Assembly: GCA_002421605.1 (NCBI GenBank)
Contig: DISJ01000008.1
Coordinates: 218,506 to 282,505, forward strand
Length of the DNA stretch: 64,000 nucleotides
DNA from: Rhodobacteraceae bacterium UBA6213
GTDB taxonomy: Bacteria > Pseudomonadota > Alphaproteobacteria > Rhodobacterales > Rhodobacteraceae
Direction of reading: 5' to 3'
In this document: piece by piece, positions 43,407 to 51,083 of the stretch
Position numbering within the stretch: the stretch's first letter is position 1
How the letters are laid out: each line of letters begins with the position of its first letter
Notes under the pieces: model-generated
The model's input: the letters and a program-made list of their open reading frames with translations, nothing else
Databases searched by the model: none
What the model was told of the DNA's origin: nothing
Position numbers and translations under genes: made by a program

Positions 43407-43939
43407 GCGCGCAGGCCACCGAGGCGCGCCCGGCGGTTACCACGCGCCCCGCCACCGCTGCCGATGCGGCACAGATGGCCGCATTGCTGAACCGGATCAT
43501 CGAGATTGGCGGCACAACGGCGCATCAGCGCCGTTTTGACGACGCCCGCATGACGCAGGAATACATTGAGGCTGCAGAGCTGATTTCCTGCACGGTGGCC
43601 GAGGTGGGTGGCGACGTGCTGGGGTTTCAGGCGCTGGAATGGCCACACCCGAAAGGCACACGGAAGTTGCCAGAAGGCTGGGCGATCATCGCAAGTTTTG
43701 TGCGCCCGGGTGCGCAGGGGCGTGGCATCGGGCAGGCGCTTTGGGCGGCAACACGGGCTGCGGCCATAGGCGCGCAGGTGCGCATGATCGACGCCACGAT
43801 CCGGGCCGACAATGCTGCGGGGCTGGCCTACTACAGCGGCCTCGGATTTGCTGATTACGCGGTCTTGCACGCGATTGCGCTGGCCGACGGCACCCCGGTT
43901 GACCGCATAAGCAAGTGCCGCGACCCGGGCCGGGCGTGA
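43403..43939 (+). CDS. GNAT family N-acetyltransferase
   Basis: 178 aa, GTG start 43403 overlapping the pgk stop. GNAT motif A is FVRPGAQGRGIGQALW (R/Q-x-x-G-x-G/A, acetyl-CoA pyrophosphate site), and motif B is AAGLAYYSGLGFADY. The N-terminal residues AQMAALLNRIIEIGGTTAHQRRFD form the first helices. It acetylates an amine; phosphinothricin-type GNATs share the pattern, but the substrate cannot be named. Translationally coupled to pgk. Confidence 0.86.
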   Translation: MSAQATEARPAVTTRPATAADAAQMAALLNRIIEIGGTTAHQRRFDDARMTQEYIEAAELISCTVAEVGGDVLGFQALEWPHPKGTRKLPEGWAIIASFVRPGAQGRGIGQALWAATRAAAIGAQVRMIDATIRADNAAGLAYYSGLGFADYAVLHAIALADGTPVDRISKCRDPGRA

Positions 43940-44016
43940 CATTTTGCCGGGCCGGGCTGAAAAGCGCGCGAAAGCACACCAACGTATTGCGCGAAAAGCG
44001 CCAAGCTTCTAAGCCT

Positions 44017-44035
44017 GTCATGACCTTTTTGTCAT
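44017..44035 (+). promoter_or_regulatory. Inverted repeat just upstream of the aldolase gene
   Basis: GTCATGAC followed by CTTTTT and GTCAT: the first element is palindromic by itself and its arm pairs with the second (ATGAC/GTCAT). It ends directly before the AAGGA ribosome binding site of the aldolase, so it may be an operator or a structure influencing translation. Confidence 0.3.
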
Positions 44036-44048
44036 AAGGAATACCGAC

Positions 44049-44978
44049 ATGCGCGCCACACGGATCGTCCAAAAAATCCTTGCCAATTACGAAGGCGAAA
44101 CCCCCGGGGTGAAGGCCAACCTGTGCCGCATGCTGATGGAGGGCCGTCTGGGCGGCACCGGCAAGATGATTATTCTGCCCGTCGATCAAGGCTTTGAACA
44201 CGGCCCGGCGCGCACCTTTGCACCGAACCCGGCTGGCTACGACCCACATTACCACTATCAACTTGCCATCGACGCGGGGCTGAATGCCTATGCCGCACCA
44301 CTCGGCGCACTGGAGGCTGGGGCGGACACGTTCGCAGGCCAGATCCCGACGATTCTGAAGTGCAACAGCGCCAACAGCCTGATGAGCGACACCGCCGGCA
44401 AAGATCAGGCCGTCACCGCCAATGTCGATGACGCGCTGCGCCTTGGCTGCGCCGCGATCGGCTTTACCATCTACCCCGGATCTGACTCGCAGCTGGAAAT
44501 GTACGAAGAAATCAGCGCGATGCGGCAGGAAGCGGCGGCCAAAGGCGTGGCAACGGTGATCTGGTCTTACCCGCGCGGCGAGGCGATCAGCAAAGACGGT
44601 GAAACCGCGATCGACGTGGCCGCTTATGCCGCCCAAATCGCGGCGTTGCTGGGCGCGCATGTCATCAAGATCAAACTCTCGACGGACCATCTGATGCTGC
44701 CCGAAGCCAAAAAGGTTTACGAAGCACAAAAGATCGACATCGCAACACAGGCGGCGCGGGTGCGCCACTGTATGCAGGCCAGCTTTGGCGGGCGGCGCAT
44801 CGTGGTGTTTTCGGGCGGCGCGAAAAAGGGCGAAGATTCGGTTTATGACGACGCCCGCGCCATTCGCGAAGGCGGTGGCAACGGCTCGATCATCGGGCGC
44901 AACAGCTTTCAGCGCAGCCGCGAAGACGCGCTGGCGATGTTGGGCAAGCTGGTCGATATCTACAAAGGTCGTGCCTGA
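44049..44978 (+). CDS. Fructose-bisphosphate aldolase class I (FbaB/DhnA type)
   Basis: 309 aa, AAGGA upstream. The prokaryotic class I family features are present: MIILPVDQGFEHGP near residue 40, ALRLGCAAIGFTIYPGS, and VIKIKLSTDHL with the Schiff-base Lys, followed by VVFSGGAKKGEDSVYDD and GNGSIIGRNSF. It cleaves fructose 1,6-bisphosphate by Schiff base, without metal. In related bacteria it is used for glycolysis or gluconeogenesis alongside the class II enzyme. Single gene. Confidence 0.92.
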   Translation: MRATRIVQKILANYEGETPGVKANLCRMLMEGRLGGTGKMIILPVDQGFEHGPARTFAPNPAGYDPHYHYQLAIDAGLNAYAAPLGALEAGADTFAGQIPTILKCNSANSLMSDTAGKDQAVTANVDDALRLGCAAIGFTIYPGSDSQLEMYEEISAMRQEAAAKGVATVIWSYPRGEAISKDGETAIDVAAYAAQIAALLGAHVIKIKLSTDHLMLPEAKKVYEAQKIDIATQAARVRHCMQASFGGRRIVVFSGGAKKGEDSVYDDARAIREGGGNGSIIGRNSFQRSREDALAMLGKLVDIYKGRA

Positions 44979-45097
44979 ACGGCCTCCCATTGCGGGTTTT
45001 TTCGCGGAATCGGCGCTAGGGGATTCCCTTGGCGAATCGTCTGTGCCATGATTCGCGCGACCGCCCCCACCCGAGAGGGGCGGCGCAAGAGGCAGGC

Positions 45098-45394
45098 ATG
45101 GCGCAGCGACGGCCCGGTTTTTGGCCACTGATTTTTGTAGTATGTACACTTGTGCTTGGCGGTTACTTTGCGCTGGCCGCATTGCAGGGCTCTTATGGCC
45201 TGCTGCGACGCGTGCAAGTTTCCGCCGAGATTGCCACGCTGCAAATCGAACGCGATGCGCTGGCCGCCGAAGCCGAGCGCATGGCCAATCTGACCCATCG
45301 CTTGTCGGACGACTACCTCGACATCGACCTTCTGGACGAACGCGCCCGAGACGTGCTGGGCTATCTTCGTGCCGACGAGATTCTGATCCGCTGA
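45098..45394 (+). CDS. FtsB/DivIC-family septum formation initiator
   Basis: 98 aa from ATG 45098 (AAGAGG upstream). One membrane helix (residues ~8-28, PLIFVVCTLVLGGYFALAAL) and a coiled coil (~36-70, VSAEIATLQIERDALAAEAERMANL) followed by the DYLDIDLLDERARDVLGY block typical for alphaproteobacterial FtsB. It would join FtsQ and FtsL in the divisome. Directly upstream of the PDH operon as is common in Rhodobacteraceae. Confidence 0.85.
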   Translation: MAQRRPGFWPLIFVVCTLVLGGYFALAALQGSYGLLRRVQVSAEIATLQIERDALAAEAERMANLTHRLSDDYLDIDLLDERARDVLGYLRADEILIR

Positions 45395-45426
45395 TTGCAC
45401 TGGCGCGCCCAATCGAGTATGGAATG

Positions 45427-45440
45427 GTTTAACGTTGAAC
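45427..45440 (+). promoter_or_regulatory. Palindrome with central AACGTT upstream of pdhA
   Basis: GTTTAACGTTGAAC, 6 of 7 base pairs symmetric, 28 bases before the pdhA start and downstream of a weak -35/-10-like pair (TTGCAC, 17 bases, TATGGA at 45395-45423). CpG-centred palindromes like this are typical of LacI-family sites; identity of the regulator is not known. Confidence 0.4.
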
Positions 45441-45467
45441 TATTCCTGACGATGGGAGAGCGCCGTC

Positions 45468-46466
45468 ATGGCTTCACGCAAGACCGCCGCTGCAAGCGAC
45501 AAGCCAAACATCTCGCGAGAAGAACTTTTGAAGTATTACCGCGAGATGCTGCTGATCCGCCGCTTTGAAGAAAAGGCAGGGCAGCTTTACGGCATGGGCC
45601 TGATCGGCGGCTTCTGCCACCTCTACATCGGGCAAGAGGCGGTGGTTGTCGGGCTGGAAGCCACTGCTAAAGAGGGCGACAAGCGCATCACGTCTTATCG
45701 TGACCATGGCCACATGCTGGCCTGCGGCATGGACCCCAAGGGAGTGATGGCCGAACTGACTGGCCGCGAGGGCGGCTATTCGGGGGGCAAAGGCGGCTCC
45801 ATGCACATGTTTTCCAAGGAAAAGCATTTCTACGGCGGGCATGGCATCGTAGGTGCGCAGGTGCCGCTGGGCGCCGGGCTTGCCTTCGCCGACAAGTATC
45901 GGGGCAATGATAACGTGACCTTTGCCTATTTCGGCGACGGCGCGGCGAATCAGGGCCAAGTATACGAGACATTCAATATGGCCGCTCTTTGGCGGTTGCC
46001 GGTGGTTTTCGTGATCGAAAACAACCAATACGCCATGGGCACCGCACAACGCCGATCTACCTCCAGCCCCGACATTCACACCCGTGGCACGGCTTTTGGC
46101 ATCAAGGGCGAGGCGGTTGACGGCATGGACGTGCTGGCGGTCAAAGCTGCAGGCGAGCGCGCCGTGGCAGCCTGCCGTGCGGGCAAGGGCCCCTATATTC
46201 TGGAAGCGATGACCTACCGCTACCGCGGCCATTCGATGTCTGACCCGGCCAAGTACCGCTCGCGCGAAGAAGTGCAAAAAATGCGCGACGAGCGTGACGC
46301 GATCGAACATGTACGCGAGCTGTTGCTAACCGGCGCACACGCCACCGACGACGACCTGAAGGCGATCGACCGCGACATCAAGGCGATCATCAACGAGGCC
46401 GCCGAGTTTTCAAAAACCAGCCCCGAGCCGGATGCATCCGCGCTTTGGACTGACGTGACGGTTTGA
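45468..46466 (+). CDS. pdhA: Pyruvate dehydrogenase E1 component, alpha subunit
   Basis: 332 aa. The thiamine diphosphate motif runs from GDGAANQGQVYETFNMAAL to ENNQYAMGT (GDG...NN). SMHMF and YRYRGHSMSDPAKYRSREE (phosphorylation-loop region of E1 alpha) are typical. Together with pdhB it decarboxylates pyruvate and passes the acetyl group to the lipoyl domain. GGGAGAG precedes ATG 45468. First gene of pdhA-pdhB-pdhC; spacing to pdhB is 14 bases. Confidence 0.96.
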   Translation: MASRKTAAASDKPNISREELLKYYREMLLIRRFEEKAGQLYGMGLIGGFCHLYIGQEAVVVGLEATAKEGDKRITSYRDHGHMLACGMDPKGVMAELTGREGGYSGGKGGSMHMFSKEKHFYGGHGIVGAQVPLGAGLAFADKYRGNDNVTFAYFGDGAANQGQVYETFNMAALWRLPVVFVIENNQYAMGTAQRRSTSSPDIHTRGTAFGIKGEAVDGMDVLAVKAAGERAVAACRAGKGPYILEAMTYRYRGHSMSDPAKYRSREEVQKMRDERDAIEHVRELLLTGAHATDDDLKAIDRDIKAIINEAAEFSKTSPEPDASALWTDVTV

Positions 46467-46480
46467 GGGAGGGGCACCAT

Positions 46481-47845
46481 ATGGCAACCGAAATTCTGAT
46501 GCCCGCGCTCAGCCCCACGATGGAAGAGGGCACGCTGGCCAAGTGGTTGGTCAAGCCCGGCGACCAGGTGAAATCTGGTCAAATCCTCGCCGAGATCGAG
46601 ACCGACAAGGCGACGATGGAGTTTGAGGCGGTTGATGAGGGCGTGATCGAGGCACTTCTGGTGGCCGAGGGCACTGCTGGCGTCAAAGTAAACACGCCAA
46701 TCGCAACGGTTCTGGTAGAGGGCGAAGCGGCGGCACCCGCTGCGGCCCCTGCCCCGGTTGCCGCCCCTGCGCCTGCTGAAAAGCCAACCCCGGTTGCGGC
46801 AAAGGCCGCAGCACCGGTTGCTGTCGTGGCCACCGCATCGCCCGACTGGCCCGAGGGCACGCCGATGAAAGCCATGACAGTGCGCGAGGCGCTGCGCGAG
46901 GCAATGGCCGAGGAAATGGCACGCGACGAAACAGTCTATCTGATGGGCGAAGAGGTGGGCGAGTATCAGGGCGCTTACAAGATCAGCCAAGGCCTGCTCG
47001 ACCAGTTCGGCCCGCGCCGCGTGATCGACACGCCGATTACCGAACACGGGTTTACCGGAATCGCGGTCGGATCGGCCTTTGCCGGGCTGCGCCCGATTCT
47101 CGAATTCATGACCTTCAACTTCGCCATGCAGGCGATTGACCAGATCATCAACTCGGCGGCCAAAACGCTTTATATGTCAGGCGGCCAAATGGGCTGCCCG
47201 ATCGTGTTCCGCGGCCCCAATGGCGCGGCCGCCCGCGTGGGCGCCCAGCACAGCCATGACTATGCCGCCTGGTATGCGCAAATTCCGGGGCTAAAGGTGG
47301 TCATGCCCTATTCGGCGGCTGACGCAAAAGGCCTGCTGAAAACCGCGATACGCGACGGCAACCCCGTGATTTTCCTTGAAAACGAAATCCTCTACGGGCG
47401 CAGTTTCGAGGTGCCAGACCTGCCCGACTTCACCATCCCCTTCGGCAAGGCCAAGATCTGGCGCGAGGGCGAGGATGTGACGATTGTCAGCTTTGGCATC
47501 GGCATGGTGCATGCGATTGAGGCCGCAGACAAACTGGCGGCCGAGGGCATTTCCGCCGAAGTGATCGATCTGCGCACCTTGCGACCGATCGATTACGACA
47601 CGCTGATCGCCAGTGTGCAAAAAACCAACCGCTGCGTAACGGTGGAAGAAGGCTGGCCGGTGGGCAGCATCGGCAACCACCTGAGTGCAACGATCATGGA
47701 GCGCGCTTTTGACTATCTCGACGCGCCAGTGATCAACTGCACCGGCAAGGACGTGCCCATGCCGTATGCTGCGAATCTTGAAAAACTGGCGCTGGTGACC
47801 TCGGACGAGGTCGTGGCGGCTGTTAAAAAAGTCACTTACCGCTGA
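46481..47845 (+). CDS. pdhB: Pyruvate dehydrogenase E1 beta subunit with N-terminal lipoyl domain
   Basis: 454 aa from ATG 46481 (GGGAGGGG upstream). Residues 1-80 are a biotinyl/lipoyl domain (ILMPALSPTMEEGTLAKW, lipoyl Lys in EIETDKATMEFE), joined by an Ala/Pro linker (~85-125) to the E1 beta transketolase-like domains (EYQGAYKISQGLLDQFGP, AQHSHDYAAWYAQIPGLKVV, EEGWPVGSIGNHL). The extra lipoyl domain is known in several alphaproteobacteria. It is almost identical in protein sequence to that of pdhC. Confidence 0.95.
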   Translation: MATEILMPALSPTMEEGTLAKWLVKPGDQVKSGQILAEIETDKATMEFEAVDEGVIEALLVAEGTAGVKVNTPIATVLVEGEAAAPAAAPAPVAAPAPAEKPTPVAAKAAAPVAVVATASPDWPEGTPMKAMTVREALREAMAEEMARDETVYLMGEEVGEYQGAYKISQGLLDQFGPRRVIDTPITEHGFTGIAVGSAFAGLRPILEFMTFNFAMQAIDQIINSAAKTLYMSGGQMGCPIVFRGPNGAAARVGAQHSHDYAAWYAQIPGLKVVMPYSAADAKGLLKTAIRDGNPVIFLENEILYGRSFEVPDLPDFTIPFGKAKIWREGEDVTIVSFGIGMVHAIEAADKLAAEGISAEVIDLRTLRPIDYDTLIASVQKTNRCVTVEEGWPVGSIGNHLSATIMERAFDYLDAPVINCTGKDVPMPYAANLEKLALVTSDEVVAAVKKVTYR

Positions 47846-47858
47846 AGGGGTTAAGGAT

Positions 47859-49160
47859 ATGGTTGAACAGATCCTGATGCCGGCGCTGTCGCCCACGATG
47901 GAAGAGGGCACGCTTGCCAAATGGCTGGTAAAGGTGGGCGATACAGTCAAGGCGGGGCAAATCCTTGCCGAGATCGAGACCGATAAGGCAACGATGGAAT
48001 TTGAGGCGGTCGATGAAGGCGTGATTGAAGCACTTCTAGTGGCCGAGGGCGCAAGTGGCGTCAAAGTGAACACGCCAATCGCCACGGTGCGCGCCGAAGG
48101 CGAGGCCTCCGGTGCAAAACCCGCCCCGGCTGCTCCGCCCGCCCCTGCCCCCGCCGCGGCAGCGCCCGCCGCGCCGAAATCGGAAACTGCGGCACCCGCA
48201 CCAATCCATGCGCCAAACAAAGGCGAGCGTGTTTTTGCCTCGCCCCTAGCTCGGCGCATCGCAGCGGAAAAGGGGCTCGATCTCGGCTCCGTGCAGGGCT
48301 CTGGCCCGCATGGCCGCGTCGTAAAGGCAGATGTCTTGGGAGTGGCTCCGGCTACAAAACCTGCGGCAATCGAAGCGGCAAGCGCACCCGCGGCTGCAAC
48401 CGCCGCCGCCCCGACGACCTCTGCCGCAGCGCCCGTCAGCGCCGCGTCGGTCGCGCGCATGTATGAAGGCCGCGTCTATGAAGAAGTCATGCTTGACGGC
48501 ATGCGCCGCACAATCGCCGCGCGCCTGACCGAGGCCAAGCAGACCATTCCGCATTTCTATCTGCGCCGCGACGTGCGGCTTGACGCGCTCTTGGCGTTCC
48601 GCGCGCAATTGAACAAGCAGTTGGAAACGCGCGGCGTGAAACTGTCGGTCAACGACTTCATCATCAAGGCTTCGGCGCTTGCGCTACAGACTGTTCCGGC
48701 GGCCAATGGCGTCTGGGCAGGTGATCGGGTGCTTCAGATGAAGGCCTCCGACGTGGCCGTTGCGGTGGCAATCGAGGGTGGGCTATTTACCCCAGTGCTG
48801 AAAGACGCCGAGGCCAAAAGCCTTTCTGCTCTTTCCGCCGAAATGAAAGACCTCGCCGCGCGGGCAAAAACGCGCAAACTGGCACCCCAGGAATATATGG
48901 GTGGCAGTTTCGCGATTTCAAACCTTGGCATGATGGGTATCGAAAACTTCGATGCCGTGATCAACCCGCCGCACGGTGCCATTCTGGCGGTCGGCGCGGG
49001 GATCAAAAAGCCGGTTGTCGAGGGCGACGCGGTGGCAATTGCCACGGTCATGTCGCTCACGCTTTCAGTCGATCACCGAGTCATCGACGGAGCACTTGGT
49101 GCCGAACTGCTTGCGGCAATCGTGTGGAACCTCGAAAACCCGATGGCGATGCTGGCCTGA
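47859..49160 (+). CDS. pdhC: Pyruvate dehydrogenase complex dihydrolipoamide acetyltransferase (E2)
   Basis: 433 aa. Residues 1-80: one lipoyl domain with DKA lysine. Then an Ala/Pro linker, the peripheral subunit-binding domain (VFASPLARRIAAEKGLDLGSVQGSGPHGRVVKADV, at ~120-155), a second linker, and the catalytic domain to the end, with the HRVIDG catalytic motif in LSVDHRVIDGALGAELL. Forms the core of the complex. Only one lipoyl domain, so E1 beta may supply the second. A strong terminator follows. E3 is not in the window. Confidence 0.96.
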   Translation: MVEQILMPALSPTMEEGTLAKWLVKVGDTVKAGQILAEIETDKATMEFEAVDEGVIEALLVAEGASGVKVNTPIATVRAEGEASGAKPAPAAPPAPAPAAAAPAAPKSETAAPAPIHAPNKGERVFASPLARRIAAEKGLDLGSVQGSGPHGRVVKADVLGVAPATKPAAIEAASAPAAATAAAPTTSAAAPVSAASVARMYEGRVYEEVMLDGMRRTIAARLTEAKQTIPHFYLRRDVRLDALLAFRAQLNKQLETRGVKLSVNDFIIKASALALQTVPAANGVWAGDRVLQMKASDVAVAVAIEGGLFTPVLKDAEAKSLSALSAEMKDLAARAKTRKLAPQEYMGGSFAISNLGMMGIENFDAVINPPHGAILAVGAGIKKPVVEGDAVAIATVMSLTLSVDHRVIDGALGAELLAAIVWNLENPMAMLA

Positions 49161-49184
49161 CGAGCAGGGGTTCGTCTAAGCAAG

Positions 49185-49211
49185 AACGCCGGGGCCTTCC
49201 CCGGCGTTTTT
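49185..49211. terminator. Bidirectional Rho-independent terminator (pdhC / cysE)
   Basis: AACGCCGGGG-CCTT-CCCCGGCGTT, 10 perfect pairs, then TTTTTAT on the plus strand. It lies between convergent pdhC and cysE and overlaps the cysE stop region, so it can serve both. Confidence 0.93.
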
Positions 49212-50370
49212 ATTTGCGCAGCAACTGATCCATTTCCGTTCCCGGATGCTCGCACCCCGCCCCACCAACGATGCGCGCAGGTACCCCGGCCACCGTCTTG
49301 CAGCACGGCACATCCTCCAGCACCACCGAACCCGCAGCGATGCGCGAATTGTCACCAACGCGAATATTGCCGAGCACCTTCGCCCCGGCGCCGATAAGCA
49401 CGCCATTGCCAATTTTCGGATGCCGATCCTGTTCCTGCTTGCCGGTCCCGCCCAGCGTCACCGAATGCAGCATGGAAACGTTGTCACCCACCACCGCCGT
49501 CTCACCGATAACGATCGAGTGCGCGTGATCGAACATGACCCCGCGCCCGATCCGCGCGGCAGGATGGATATCAACCCCAAACGCCTCCGATGTGCGCATT
49601 TGCACAAAGTACGCCATATCCTGCCGCCCCCTGCGCCAAAGCCAATGCCCGATGCGGTAGGCCTGTAGTGCCTGATAGCCTTTGAAAAACAAAATTGGCT
49701 GCAGATACCGATGGCACGCAGGGTCGCGGTCTTGCACCGCCACCAGATCAGCGCGCGCCGCTTGGCCGAGGTCAGGCTCGTCCGCGTAGGCTTCGTCGGC
49801 GAATTCGCGCAGAATCTGTTCGCTCATTTCACCCGAGGCAAGCTTGAGCGAAAAGCGATAGGCAAGCGCGCGCTCGAAACTCGCATGGTGCAAAAGCCCA
49901 GAATGGATCAGGCCGCCCAAAAGCGGTTCGTTCTGCACAGCCACTCGCGCCTCATCGCAGATCCGCGACCAGACCGGGTCAACGGCTGCAATTTTTGCCT
50001 TCCGCTCGCTCATCTCTCGCCCCACCACGTTACTTCGCAGGAGTCGAGCATAACCAAAGTAATTTGATCGGGAAAGCAGATTTCCCCTCGACTCTGGCCA
50101 AAACTCCAATGCCCGCAGCACCCGCATCAGGCAATCGCGGTATGCGCGCGTCGAAAGAAAGGGCTCTGGCAGCAATGGGCCAGTGCACGCCGCACCCGCC
50201 AGCGACCCGTTGCCCCAACGCGGGTGCGCACGCCCATAACGCTTGCGATACGCATCCGCGGCGCGCGCTTTTGCCAATAGCGACGCGACTGCGGCATCGC
50301 GCGCCTCTGGCGGCAACGGCCAGATCGCACGCGCCGCCGCGGACAGATCGCCGTGGGTAATCTGGCGCAT
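49210..50370 (-). CDS. cysE: Serine O-acetyltransferase CysE with in-frame DUF7742-like N-terminal extension
   Basis: 386 aa as one frame from ATG 50370. Residues from ~120 on (MSERKAKIAAVDPVWSRICDEA) form a complete CysE: helical N-domain, then left-handed beta-helix hexapeptides (IHPAARIGRGVMFDHAHSIVIGE, GGTGKQEQDRHPKIGNGVLIGAGAKVLGN). It makes O-acetylserine for cysteine synthesis. Residues 1-~95 (MRQITHGDLSAAARAIW, CAHPRWGNGSL-like ...RAHPRWGNGSL...) look like the separate small DUF7742 protein found at this spot downstream of GTA clusters. Between them the frame is open through a promoter-like AT-rich stretch, so either there is a real fusion or CysE starts internally at ATG 50013 (see next entry). 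Start 50370 lies 2 bases behind the DUF2793 stop. Confidence 0.82.
   Translation of the reverse strand: MRQITHGDLSAAARAIWPLPPEARDAAVASLLAKARAADAYRKRYGRAHPRWGNGSLAGAACTGPLLPEPFLSTRAYRDCLMRVLRALEFWPESRGNLLSRSNYFGYARLLRSNVVGREMSERKAKIAAVDPVWSRICDEARVAVQNEPLLGGLIHSGLLHHASFERALAYRFSLKLASGEMSEQILREFADEAYADEPDLGQAARADLVAVQDRDPACHRYLQPILFFKGYQALQAYRIGHWLWRRGRQDMAYFVQMRTSEAFGVDIHPAARIGRGVMFDHAHSIVIGETAVVGDNVSMLHSVTLGGTGKQEQDRHPKIGNGVLIGAGAKVLGNIRVGDNSRIAAGSVVLEDVPCCKTVAGVPARIVGGAGCEHPGTEMDQLLRK
50005..50075 (-). promoter_or_regulatory. Candidate internal start and promoter of cysE
   Basis: On the minus strand the AT-rich segment around 50040-50070 contains TTTCCC and TATGCT about 17 bases apart, weak -35/-10-like boxes, before GGGGCGAGAG and ATG 50013, the likely native CysE start. 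In homologues this stretch would be the spacer between a DUF7742 gene and cysE. Here no stop codon interrupts it. Confidence 0.35.
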
Positions 50371-50372
50371 GC

Positions 50373-51083
50373 TCAAAACATGGGCAGCGATATCTCAATA
50401 TAGTGCGCCGCAAGGCGAACCGTTCCAGCCGCAAAATCGCCGCCCGTGGCGGTTAACAGCAATGGCTCGGGCCACCAAAAGGTCATCGGCTGCGAAAGCA
50501 GCCCCCGTGCCCAGCTTTCTGCGGCAAGCCCGAGCCCTGTGCCGAAACGATCGGGCGTACCAACATTGCCCAGTTGCCAACTTGATAGCGCGCCGGTGAT
50601 TTCGCTCACCACACGTGCCGAAACCCCGATCACCATCGCATGGCTGGGGATCAATGCAGCGGTTGTAGAGGTGGCGCCCGGCGCAATCGTGTGGTCAACT
50701 TCGGCGACACCCACCATGAGCCCCGCGCCATGCGCGCTCATCGTCAACGCGCCCGCCATCCAGTCAGTTCCATCATGTAACGCACTGCGGCCCTCGTCGG
50801 CGATAAAGGCGCGCCATCCGGCGGCAGGGCTGGCAAAAACCCAACCGCCATTGGCGCCGATTGCCACCTTTCCCGCCTGCCCGGCCCATTCGTTCACTGA
50901 CCCTGCTGGAACACCGTAGCATGCGCCATCAACAACGCTTACCGGCGGGGCGGCAACCCCGCGCGAGACCAGTACGAGGTTGACCAGCCCATCAAGTCGC
51001 AGCAGCGCCTCGTTTACCGTGACGTGTTTCTGCGCCTGCGCGGCCTGCAGTAGCGGCAGCGCCATCCTTAAAGTCTCAACCAT
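50373..51083 (-). CDS. DUF2793 protein at the end of the GTA cluster
   Basis: 236 aa from ATG 51083, whose start overlaps the gp15 stop by 8 bases. The N-terminal DUF2793 signature is ALPLLQAAQAQKHVTVNEALLRLDGLVNLVL, followed by AGSVNEWAGQAGKVAIGANGGWVFASPAAGWRAFIADEG; the DUF occurs in phage and GTA-like loci, often attached to tail or fibre functions. The C-terminal half is beta-rich (e.g. GATSTTAALIPSHAMVIGVSARVVSEI). In R. capsulatus the counterpart follows gp15 as a GTA-linked gene. It could be a tail-fibre-like element; function inferred only. Confidence 0.85.
   Translation of the reverse strand: MVETLRMALPLLQAAQAQKHVTVNEALLRLDGLVNLVLVSRGVAAPPVSVVDGACYGVPAGSVNEWAGQAGKVAIGANGGWVFASPAAGWRAFIADEGRSALHDGTDWMAGALTMSAHGAGLMVGVAEVDHTIAPGATSTTAALIPSHAMVIGVSARVVSEITGALSSWQLGNVGTPDRFGTGLGLAAESWARGLLSQPMTFWWPEPLLLTATGGDFAAGTVRLAAHYIEISLPMF

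Noticed and set aside
43686..45182. Minus-strand ORF of 498 codons opposite the GNAT and aldolase genes
   Set aside because: Antisense to two well-defined enzymes; high His/Arg/Ala content and no start context.
47291..48460. Minus-strand ORF opposite pdhB and pdhC
   Set aside because: Antisense to lipoyl and E1 beta domains; Ala-rich mirror of Ala/Pro linkers.
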